DNA from: Microbulbifer thermotolerans
GTDB lineage: Bacteria > Pseudomonadota > Gammaproteobacteria > Pseudomonadales > Cellvibrionaceae
Length of the DNA: 64,000 nucleotides
Assembly (NCBI RefSeq): GCF_900112305.1
Contig: NZ_FOKT01000002.1
Span: 62,001 to 126,000, forward strand
Direction: 5' to 3'
Position 1 is the stretch's first letter; each line of letters begins with the position of its first letter. The notes beneath the pieces were generated by a model. The model saw only the letters and a program-made list of their open reading frames with translations, did not search any database and was not told the origin of the DNA. Shown here piece by piece: positions 8,707-15,920 of the stretch. Both the position numbers and the translations under genes were made by a program.

Positions 8707-9153
8707 ATGAACCATATACAGCCAGATCAAGCCTCTCTCGCAGAAGATAAATCGCTTCAGCAAGCCAGAATATCCGGAGATCCCAATATTCTGGACCAGT
8801 TGCTCGCCCCGCCTGAAGCTACAAGCTTTGGCATTGCCGCGCGAGTGATCGATGTTTTGGAGCAACGCATCGGCAAGGCTTCGCTGGCCATTCGTCCGGT
8901 GGCATCGGATCTCAGTATGTCCACCCGCACCCTGCAGCGGCGCCTGCAGGAACACAATCTCAGTTTTGCCTCTCTGCGCGACCATGTGCGTTTTCGCCAT
9001 GCGGTGCATTTCCTCAAGGATACGGCGCTCAGCGTGGATGGTATTTCTCGGATTCTTGATTTCTCCGACCGCACCAGTTTCACCAGCGCCTTTAAACGCT
9101 GGACGGGCATGTCGCCGACTGGCTATCGCCGCCAGGTGCGGCAGCGCTTTTGA
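8707..9153 (+). CDS. AraC-type DNA-binding protein, stand-alone HTH domain
   Basis: A 148-residue protein in which residues from about 45 to 148 make one complete AraC double helix-turn-helix domain: RPVASDLSMSTRTLQRRL is the first recognition helix region and the stretch ending in SFTSAFKRWTGMSPTGYRR is the second, with the family signature. The first 45 residues are not a known ligand-binding domain, so the usual 150-200 residue sensor half is missing. The start at 8707 has AAAGGAG at good spacing, so the short form looks intended and not a broken gene. Target and signal are unknown. It ends 82 bases before yajC. Confidence 0.8.
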   Translation: MNHIQPDQASLAEDKSLQQARISGDPNILDQLLAPPEATSFGIAARVIDVLEQRIGKASLAIRPVASDLSMSTRTLQRRLQEHNLSFASLRDHVRFRHAVHFLKDTALSVDGISRILDFSDRTSFTSAFKRWTGMSPTGYRRQVRQRF

Positions 9154-9235
9154 TGGCTTCGCGCGGATTGCCTCGGCAGAGCAAACCCGGTAGAGTTGTG
9201 CGCAATTTTATACGTCTGACTCTCAGAGGTTTTGC

Positions 9236-9568
9236 ATGAGCTTTTTTATTCCCAATGCCGTGGCACAACAGGCGGCTCCGGCGCCGCAGGGCAACCCTAT
9301 GGTAACCCTGCTGATGTTCGCTGGCTTGTTTGCGTTTATGTGGTTTTTTATCATCCGCCCGCAGCGTAAACGCCAAAAGGAACATCAGGAGTTGGTCGAA
9401 TCCCTCAAAAAGGGGGACGAAGTAGTGATGACCAGCGGTATGCTGGGCCGCATCGACAAGGTTGACGACGACTACATCGTGTTGCAGGTCGCTGACAACA
9501 TGTCACTCAAGTTTCAGAAAGTCGCCGTCCACGCGGTACTGCCTAAAGGCACGATTAAGAAGATTTGA
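9236..9568 (+). CDS. yajC: Preprotein translocase subunit YajC
   Basis: Small accessory subunit of the SecDF-YajC complex in the inner membrane. The 110-residue protein starts MSFFIPNAVA, has one membrane segment at about residues 22-42, then the basic RPQRKRQKEH stretch and the cytoplasmic domain ending in VLPKGTIKKI, all as in E. coli YajC. It is alone here: the usual partners tgt upstream and secD, secF downstream are absent, and a terminator follows. Confidence 0.93.
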   Translation: MSFFIPNAVAQQAAPAPQGNPMVTLLMFAGLFAFMWFFIIRPQRKRQKEHQELVESLKKGDEVVMTSGMLGRIDKVDDDYIVLQVADNMSLKFQKVAVHAVLPKGTIKKI

Positions 9569-9594
9569 CGCCAGTTGCACACTGGATTGGAAAG

Positions 9595-9617
9595 CCCGGC
9601 AACTCGCCGGGTTTCTT
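9595..9617 (+). terminator. Rho-independent terminator after yajC
   Basis: A 6-bp GC stem (CCCGGC / GCCGGG) with a 5-base loop is followed by TTTCTT, 26 bases after the yajC stop. It separates yajC from the next gene. Confidence 0.75.
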
Positions 9618-9757
9618 GTATTATCAGTTGTGTAGCCGGGCGTATTGATACAGTTTGCGCACAGCCTTCTCGCAGGGTTTCCCCAAGGTTTCATGAATTA
9701 TCTTTCGGATACCCCAAAGGTAATTGAGTAAAAAATGACTTATACAGTGGGCAGCCA

Positions 9758-10768
9758 ATGAACCTCTCTCTGCCGCCGAGAATCCCGCTTGCGCGCCTGC
9801 CGACGCCGCTGCAGCCCCTGGACCGCATTACGGAAAAATACTCCACGCCCCACGGTGGGCCGCGCCTTTGGGTCAAGCGTGATGACTTGACTGAGACGGC
9901 TATGTCAGGCAACAAATTGCGCAAACTCGAATTTGTTGCCGGCGCAGCCCGGGCCCAGGGCTGCGATACGTTGATTACCTGTGGCGGGATTCAGTCAAAT
10001 CACTGCCGCACTACAGCGCTCGTTGGTGCCCGTCTCGGGATGCGCGTGCAGTTGATCCTGCGAGGAGAAGAGAAGGGTGTCCCGGATGGCAACCTGCTGG
10101 TCGATAGACTAGCTGGTGCTTCCACCGCCTTTTATCCTGCGCGCCAGTATTTCGAAACGCTTCCTGAACTATTTGCCCATTGGTGTGACTTTTATGCAGA
10201 CCGGGGTCACAAGGCTTTCTGTATCCCGACGGGGGCCAGTGATGGCTGGGGTATTTGGGGCTATATAGCGGCTGCGGAAGAGCTTCTTGCAGATTGCCGT
10301 GCGCAGGGCTTCGAGCCGGAACATATTATCTGCGCCACCGGCAGTGGCGGAACCCAGGCGGGACTGAGCCTCGGATGTCACCTACTGGGGGCGAACGCCC
10401 GCGTGACCGGTTATGCGGTTTGCGACAGCGCTGATTATTTTCAACGCAAGGTGCTCGAAGATATTCGGCACTGGGAGGCCCTAAATAGTCAGTCGGTCGA
10501 TGAAACGTCACTAGACGTGCGAGTCAATGCTGACTATATAGGGCCCGGATACGCGGAGGCGGAGGAGCCTGTGTACCGGGCGATCGCGGAAGCTGCCAGC
10601 CTTGAGGGGCTGCTGCTGGACCCGGTATATACCGGGAAGGCATTCTACGGCCTTCTACAGGAGCTGAGGAAGGGCAGTTACCGGGATTGTGAGAACCTCG
10701 TATTTGTGCATACGGGCGGCCAGTTTGGGCTTTTTCCCCATCGCGAGATGTTCCCTTTTCTTCTATAA
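9758..10768 (+). CDS. D-cysteine desulfhydrase / ACC deaminase family PLP enzyme
   Basis: A 336-residue fold-type II PLP enzyme. The lysine in MSGNKLRKLEF (Lys53) is the expected Schiff-base residue, GGIQSNHCRTTA follows, and a glycine-rich phosphate loop ATGSGGTQAGL lies near residue 195. These match D-cysteine desulfhydrase (DcyD) and 1-aminocyclopropane-1-carboxylate deaminase. The first makes pyruvate, sulfide and ammonia from D-cysteine. Substrate cannot be settled by eye; D-cysteine desulfhydrase is the commoner annotation. It is followed after 110 bases by a sodium/amino-acid symporter on the same strand, which may supply a substrate. Confidence 0.8.
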   Translation: MNLSLPPRIPLARLPTPLQPLDRITEKYSTPHGGPRLWVKRDDLTETAMSGNKLRKLEFVAGAARAQGCDTLITCGGIQSNHCRTTALVGARLGMRVQLILRGEEKGVPDGNLLVDRLAGASTAFYPARQYFETLPELFAHWCDFYADRGHKAFCIPTGASDGWGIWGYIAAAEELLADCRAQGFEPEHIICATGSGGTQAGLSLGCHLLGANARVTGYAVCDSADYFQRKVLEDIRHWEALNSQSVDETSLDVRVNADYIGPGYAEAEEPVYRAIAEAASLEGLLLDPVYTGKAFYGLLQELRKGSYRDCENLVFVHTGGQFGLFPHREMFPFLL

Positions 10769-10819
10769 CAGGAATGTGACTGTTATGACTCTGTGGAAAC
10801 TGCTAACCTGCGCAAAAAT

Positions 10820-10847
10820 TTGCATTTATTTTTGTATAAAAGATAAT
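10820..10847 (+). promoter_or_regulatory. Candidate sigma-70 promoter for the symporter gene
   Basis: TTGCAT at 10820-10825 and GATAAT at 10842-10847 are separated by 16 bases in an AT-rich stretch that ends shortly before the start at 10879. Confidence 0.4.
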
Positions 10848-10878
10848 CAGAAATAACTCAGAGCAGTGGGGGGTTAGT

Positions 10879-12537
10879 TTGGAATCCTTTAATCAATTCC
10901 TGTTAGCGCTGGATGGAGTACTCGGTTCGGCGCCCTGGTTCCCTTGGGTGCTGCTGGGTGTCGGCCTCTTCTTTACAATCTATCTTGGCTTTCCCCAGAT
11001 CCGCTATTTCGGGCATGCAGTAAAAATTGTACAGGGGAAGTACGACAAACCCGGTGACCCCGGCGATACCTCTCACTTCCAGGCCCTTTCTACCGCGCTT
11101 TCCGGCACAGTAGGCACTGGCAATATCGGCGGTGTGGGATTGGCGATATTTCTCGGTGGTCCGGCAGCGCTCTTCTGGATGTGGGTCACGGCCTTCCTCG
11201 GGATGACGACCAAGTTTGTGGAAGTAACCCTCTCCCACAAGTACCGGATCAAGGCGGCCGACGGCTACTACGCCGGTGGGCCTATGTTCTTCATGGAGCG
11301 CCGCCTGAACATGAAGTGGCTGGCAGTGCTCTTTGCGATCGCCACTGTGATTTGTTCCTTTGGTACTGGCAGTTTGCCCCAGGTGAACAATATTGCCCAG
11401 GCGATGCACGATACCTTTGGTCTGAACAAGGCGCTCACCGGCGGCATTTTGGCAATTCTGTTGGGTATGGTCATCATCGGTGGCATCAGCCGCATCGCCA
11501 AGGTGACTTCTACGATAGTACCGGTCATGGCTGTGCTGTATGTTATCGGTGCTCTGGCGGTGATTATCTATAACTATCAGAATATTATTCCCTCATTCCT
11601 CGCAGTGTTTGAGGGGGCTTTCACCGGTAGTGCCGCTACTGGTGGCTTCCTCGGTGCCACTTTTGCGTACGCCTTTAACCGTGGGGTAAATCGGGGTCTC
11701 TTCTCCAACGAAGCCGGGCAGGGCTCTGCGCCCATCGCGCACGCTGCGGCCCGTGCCGATGAACCGGTTTCCGAGGGAATGGTGTCCCTGCTGGAGCCCT
11801 TTATCGACACCATTGTGATTTGCACTCTCACGGGCCTGGTGATTTTGTCGTCCGGTGTCTGGACGGAAAAACACATGAACAAATTTGAGCGTGCCGATAT
11901 GGTGGCCGTTGCCGGTACTTATACCGACAGCAATCCAGAGGACGTTGAAAAGTTGTTCAAGTTCCTGAGCGGCGGTGAGAGTGACGTACAACCCTATAGC
12001 GGATCTGTCGTGGTGGCAGACGGCCTTGCACTAAATGAAAAAGAGTTCACTTTGATTCACGCCCGTTCGGTAGCGGAGGATGTCGAATTCCGGGTGGGGG
12101 AAGATAACTTCAGCGGTGTATTGACGGTGGTGGATGGCAGATTTGCCAATCCGGATGTGGATGTCTGGGGTAAGTCCTTGGTGCATTCGGTCGCTCTGAC
12201 AAACATCGCTTTCCAGCGCGGCTTCTTCGGCGATTATGGCAGCCTTATTGTAACTTTGGGGATTCTGCTGTTTGCTTTCTCCACGGCTATTGCCTGGTCG
12301 TACTACGGTGACCGTTCGATGATCTATCTCTTTGGTCCCCGAGCAGTGATGCCGTACCGACTGGTCTATGTAGTGGCTTTTTTCTGGGCCGCGATAGAGG
12401 ACACCACGGTTATCTGGAATCTGTCGGCGGTTGCCATTGTGATTATGACCTTGCCGAACCTGTTCGGTATCTCGGTGCTGGCGAAAGAAATGAAAGATAC
12501 GGTCAAAGAATATTGGCGGGATCCCAGTCATAAATAG
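10879..12537 (+). CDS. Sodium/alanine (AGCS family) symporter with large hydrophilic insertion
   Basis: A 552-residue inner-membrane carrier of the alanine/glycine:cation symporter family, importing a small amino acid with sodium. Family marks are the N-terminal helix, [54 protein letters not shown] and the final helices with WSYYGDR. It starts at a TTG with GGGGGG close upstream; no better start exists. Between [11 protein letters not shown] and [12 protein letters not shown], residues about 330-440 form a charged soluble stretch that most family members lack (their linker is near 15-20 residues). The typical length of the family is 440-490, so the extra 70-100 residues lie there. Substrate is inferred only at family level. 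Confidence 0.9.
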   Translation: MESFNQFLLALDGVLGSAPWFPWVLLGVGLFFTIYLGFPQIRYFGHAVKIVQGKYDKPGDPGDTSHFQALSTALSGTVGTGNIGGVGLAIFLGGPAALFWMWVTAFLGMTTKFVEVTLSHKYRIKAADGYYAGGPMFFMERRLNMKWLAVLFAIATVICSFGTGSLPQVNNIAQAMHDTFGLNKALTGGILAILLGMVIIGGISRIAKVTSTIVPVMAVLYVIGALAVIIYNYQNIIPSFLAVFEGAFTGSAATGGFLGATFAYAFNRGVNRGLFSNEAGQGSAPIAHAAARADEPVSEGMVSLLEPFIDTIVICTLTGLVILSSGVWTEKHMNKFERADMVAVAGTYTDSNPEDVEKLFKFLSGGESDVQPYSGSVVVADGLALNEKEFTLIHARSVAEDVEFRVGEDNFSGVLTVVDGRFANPDVDVWGKSLVHSVALTNIAFQRGFFGDYGSLIVTLGILLFAFSTAIAWSYYGDRSMIYLFGPRAVMPYRLVYVVAFFWAAIEDTTVIWNLSAVAIVIMTLPNLFGISVLAKEMKDTVKEYWRDPSHK

Positions 12538-12619
12538 AGAGCGGTAGGGCTGGATGTCTCGGGATCGGTCGTAAATGCATAGAGGCATTAAGCCCCATAC
12601 AAGAATGCTTTTAACACAG

Positions 12620-12641
12620 GCCCCGCTGAGCGGGGCTTTTT
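12620..12641 (+). terminator. Rho-independent terminator after the symporter gene
   Basis: A 7-bp stem (GCCCCGC / GCGGGGC) with a 3-base loop is followed by a T run. It lies 83 bases after the stop. The reverse strand has no T run here, so it does not serve the convergent gene. Confidence 0.85.
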
Positions 12642-12712
12642 ATTGCTTGTTGCCTGTGTTTGTTTGAAAACCGTGCTTCTGCACGAATGGAGCTGCCGCG
12701 TCTATGCGGGCG

Positions 12713-14047
12713 CTATACGTTCAGCAGTAGGTATTCCCGTTCCCAGGAGCTGATGACCCGATTGAATTCCTCATATTCGTCGCGCTTGATGGCACTCCAT
12801 GCCCGCACGAATTTTTCCCCGAACATATCCGCGGCTTCTTCGCAGTCGGCGAGCAGGCTCAGTGCATGTTCCTGGGTGCGGGGCAGGGTGATGGGTTCCA
12901 CGGAGCAATCGCCTTGATAAGGTGCACTGGGTTTTATTTTGTTGATCATGCCCAGGTAGCCGCAGGCTAGTGAGGCAGCCAGTGCCAGATAGGGATTGCA
13001 ATCGGCCCCCGGGAACCTGTTTTCCAGGCGTTTTGCGTGGGGTGGGCTGTCGGGCACTCGCAGCCCCGTGGTGCGGTTGTCGTATCCCCAGTGGAGGCTG
13101 GTGGGGGCCGCCATCTCCGGGGTAAAACGTCGGTACGAGTTAACGTTTGGGGCAAAAAAGCTGATAAAGCCGGGGGTGTATTTCTGCATGCCACCGATAA
13201 AGTGCATAAACATATCGTTTTCTTTGCCATTTTCGTCGACAAATAGATTCTTGCCGGTTTCCGCGTCGACGATACTTTGGTGGATATGCAACGCACTGCC
13301 TGGCTCGTCTTCCATTGGTTTTGCCATGAATGTCGCGTAGATGCCGTGGCGTAGGGCTGTCTCGCGTACGGTGCGTTTGAAGGTAAATACCTGGTCAGCG
13401 AGATTGAGTGGATCACCGTGCAAGAAGTTGATTTCCATTTGCGCGGTGCCAGATTCGTGGATCAGTGTGTCCACGTCCAGCCCCTGGGCCTCGGAGAAAT
13501 CGTACATATCCTCGATGATTGGTTCGTATTCGTTGGCGGCGTCAATACTGTAGGACTGCCGGGTTTTCTCCGTGCGCCCGGAGCGTCCCACCGGGGCGGA
13601 CAGCTTTTCGTCAGGGTCCAGATTGCGTTTGACCAGGTAAAACTCCACCTCCGGGGCCACAATGGGCCTCCAGCCCATCGACTCGTACTTCTCCAGCACA
13701 AATTTGAGGATGTTGCGTGTGCTGATCGGGTGAGGTTTGCCATCCCGGGTGTAGCAATCGTGGATAATTTGCGCTGTGGGCTCATTGGCCCAAGGGTTTA
13801 AACGCACGGAATTGGGGTCGGGTACCAGCAACATATCAGTGTCGGCGGGGTCGACCAGTTCGTTGTGCTCGTCCACATAGTCGCCGGTAACGGTTTGTAC
13901 GAGAATACTTTCCGGCAGGCGACTGTCCTCAGTCAGAAATTTGTCCGTCGGGGTGAATTTTCCCCGGGCGTTACCAGACATGTCGGGCACAAGACATTCC
14001 ACTTCAGAGATGTTGTGATCTGCCAGCCACTTAGTGATCTTGTCCAT
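12713..14047 (-). CDS. puuA: Glutamine synthetase family protein, probable gamma-glutamylpolyamine synthetase
   Basis: A 444-residue GlnA-fold ligase. It has the two metal-binding stretches of the family (VAPEVEFYL and GTAQMEINFLHGDP), the HIHQSI histidine segment, and NRTTGLRVPDSPPHAKRLE with the catalytic arginines. The short N-terminus and lack of the GlnA adenylylation tyrosine motif put it with PuuA/SpuB-type enzymes, which join glutamate to putrescine or another polyamine with ATP. It is divergent from a puuB-like oxidase across a 400-base region, which supports polyamine use, as in the Puu pathway. The aldehyde dehydrogenase and the gamma-glutamyl hydrolase of that pathway are not in the window. 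Ethanolamine or another amine as substrate cannot be excluded. Confidence 0.8.
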   Translation of the reverse strand: MDKITKWLADHNISEVECLVPDMSGNARGKFTPTDKFLTEDSRLPESILVQTVTGDYVDEHNELVDPADTDMLLVPDPNSVRLNPWANEPTAQIIHDCYTRDGKPHPISTRNILKFVLEKYESMGWRPIVAPEVEFYLVKRNLDPDEKLSAPVGRSGRTEKTRQSYSIDAANEYEPIIEDMYDFSEAQGLDVDTLIHESGTAQMEINFLHGDPLNLADQVFTFKRTVRETALRHGIYATFMAKPMEDEPGSALHIHQSIVDAETGKNLFVDENGKENDMFMHFIGGMQKYTPGFISFFAPNVNSYRRFTPEMAAPTSLHWGYDNRTTGLRVPDSPPHAKRLENRFPGADCNPYLALAASLACGYLGMINKIKPSAPYQGDCSVEPITLPRTQEHALSLLADCEEAADMFGEKFVRAWSAIKRDEYEEFNRVISSWEREYLLLNV

Positions 14048-14079
14048 TTTGCACCTTGATCAAAGTGATCTACTTCTAA

Positions 14080-14275
14080 GGAACCTCTGAGGAATCCGCA
14101 TGAGCGCTGAGGTTGCCTCCGGGCGCTGGGCAGCGGGGGATGCGCGGGGATTGCCAGATCGCTCCGCCGAATGTGTTCCTGCGCTCGACGGTTGCGAAAT
14201 GCGGCCCCATTAGCCGAACCTGGCGTCCGGACTCGGAACATCATTAGCATTGGGAGCGGATTAATCCGGACTTCC
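14080..14275. mobile_element. Degenerate copy of a MITE-like inverted-repeat element
   Basis: A 196-bp non-coding element related to the one at 28380-28592. Its left end GGAACCTCTGAGGAATCCGC matches the other copy's left end at most positions, and its right end GGATTAATCCGGACTTCC matches the other right end at 13 of 18. Inside, CGACGGTTGCGAAATG at 14186-14201 corresponds to CGACGGTTTCGAAATG in the other copy, the same distance from the right end (90 versus 92 bases). The two ends of this copy match each other at only 12 of 18, and the flanks (CTAA and CCAG) are not identical, so it is older or imperfect. It lies in the divergent puuA-puuB control region. Confidence 0.6.
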
Positions 14276-14347
14276 CCAGTATACGCCCGGATACTCAGTA
14301 ACAGCACCAGTAGCTGCCGGTGAATCCGCCGACAACCTGGGGCTGTT

Positions 14348-14376
14348 TTGATTATGACAATAAACCGAATTATTAT
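14348..14376 (+). promoter_or_regulatory. Candidate sigma-70 promoter for the FAD oxidoreductase gene
   Basis: TTGATT at 14348-14353 and TATTAT at 14371-14376 are 17 bases apart in an AT-rich patch, about 70 bases before the start at 14447. It is just downstream of the inverted-repeat element. Confidence 0.5.
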
Positions 14377-14446
14377 TCAATATATTATGAATTTTAGTCC
14401 GATTTTGCTTCCGGCTGATATTTGAGTGCGATCTGGAGTGAAACAT

Positions 14447-15763
14447 ATGACCGCCGCAGTTACCCCTGGCGCAGTGAACAAGCTTTTCGGCCATATCGAT
14501 TCCTACTATGCGTCGAGTGCAAATCCTGCGCCGCTCCACCCGCCCTTGGATACGGTAGTCGATGCGGATGTATGCGTGATTGGCGCAGGCTATACCGGAC
14601 TCTCATCTGCGCTGCATTTGGCGGAGCGTGGATACAGTGTGGTGGTTTTGGAGGCTGAGCGGATCGCGTGGGGGGCTTCAGGTCGCAACGGCGGGCATGT
14701 CGGGGTAGGGCAACGTCGCGCCCAGGGGGATCTGGAAAAGATGCTCGGACTGGATACCGCAAAATTATTGTGGGACATGAGCGTTGAGGCGGTGCGGCTG
14801 GTTGAGTCACTGATTAATAAGCACGGGATAAAATGCGATCTGAAGCGCGGGATTATGCACCTAGCGGCAAAGCGCAGTCACAACGAAGATTTGCGAGCGG
14901 AGGCCGAGCTGCTGCGGGAGCGCTACGGATACGAGCAAATCCGCTATGCGGAAGAAGATGAGGTGCGCGGCCTGGTGGGCTCCGAACGTTATTTTGGTGG
15001 ACAGCTGGATAGCGGCTCTTTGCATCTCCACCCGCTAAATTACGCGCTCGGGCTGGCTGATGCAGCTGCTGCTGCCGGGGTGCGCTTTTTCGAGCACAGC
15101 CGGGTGAAGGGGTATCGCACCGGAAGTCCCTGTATCGTAGAGACGGCGAGAGGCCAGGTGAAAGCGCGCAATCTAGTGTTGGCTTGCAATGGCTACTTGG
15201 GAAACCTGGAACCGCGTATGGCCGGCAGGATAATGCCCATCAACAACTTTGTTCTGGCCACGGAACCGCTACCGGAAAACTTGGCGAGGGAGTTGATTGC
15301 CAATGATTATGCATTGCAGGATACCCTTTTTGTGATCGACTATTGGAAGCTATCCGCAGACAACCGGCTGATATTCGGTGGTGGCGAAAACTATACCTCG
15401 AGATTCCCCCAGGACATTCGCGGCTTTGTGCGCAAATATATGCTGCGGGTGTACCCCCAGTTGGCAGACACGCGTATCGACTACGGTTGGGGAGGGACGC
15501 TGGCGATTACATTGAACCGCATGCCCCATTTGGGGCGGCTGGAACCCAATGTCTATTACAGTCAGGGCTATTCCGGTCACGGCGTGCCCACCGCGACCTT
15601 TGCCGGCAAGTTGATCGCCGAGGTGATTTCAGGCACTGAGGAGCGTTTTGATATATTGTCGCGCATTCCGACCCCTGCTTTTCCGGGCGGTACCCTGTTG
15701 CGCTGGCCGGGATTGGTGGCGGGGATGCTCTACTACAGTCTGAGGGACAAGCTGTGGGGCTGA
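14447..15763 (+). CDS. puuB: FAD-dependent amine oxidoreductase, PuuB-like
   Basis: A 438-residue member of the DAO family of FAD oxidases, close to gamma-glutamylputrescine oxidase, which oxidises gamma-glutamylated polyamine to an aldehyde with release of ammonia and peroxide. The dinucleotide-binding motif VIGAGYTGLSSALHLAERG is near residue 45, followed by WGASGRNGGHVG, and a C-terminal NRMPHLGRL and GYSGHGVPTATFAGKLIAE typical of PuuB. I chose ATG 14447, with GGAG 8 bases upstream; an upstream in-frame GTG at 14426 lacks this. It faces the puuA-like gene, which makes the paired role likely. No aldehyde dehydrogenase lies nearby. Confidence 0.8.
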   Translation: MTAAVTPGAVNKLFGHIDSYYASSANPAPLHPPLDTVVDADVCVIGAGYTGLSSALHLAERGYSVVVLEAERIAWGASGRNGGHVGVGQRRAQGDLEKMLGLDTAKLLWDMSVEAVRLVESLINKHGIKCDLKRGIMHLAAKRSHNEDLRAEAELLRERYGYEQIRYAEEDEVRGLVGSERYFGGQLDSGSLHLHPLNYALGLADAAAAAGVRFFEHSRVKGYRTGSPCIVETARGQVKARNLVLACNGYLGNLEPRMAGRIMPINNFVLATEPLPENLARELIANDYALQDTLFVIDYWKLSADNRLIFGGGENYTSRFPQDIRGFVRKYMLRVYPQLADTRIDYGWGGTLAITLNRMPHLGRLEPNVYYSQGYSGHGVPTATFAGKLIAEVISGTEERFDILSRIPTPAFPGGTLLRWPGLVAGMLYYSLRDKLWG

Positions 15764-15920
15764 CAGCGCTTTCGTTAAGCGCTCCACAGCGCTATGACTG
15801 AATTGGATCTTGAGCCATTGCTCGGCTTATGGGATAAGACACTTACCTGTTCACGCCTGGGCTAAAGTCTTCAGCAGCATCGAACGCACAGCCCTGAATA
15901 AAAATAGTACGGGGACAACC

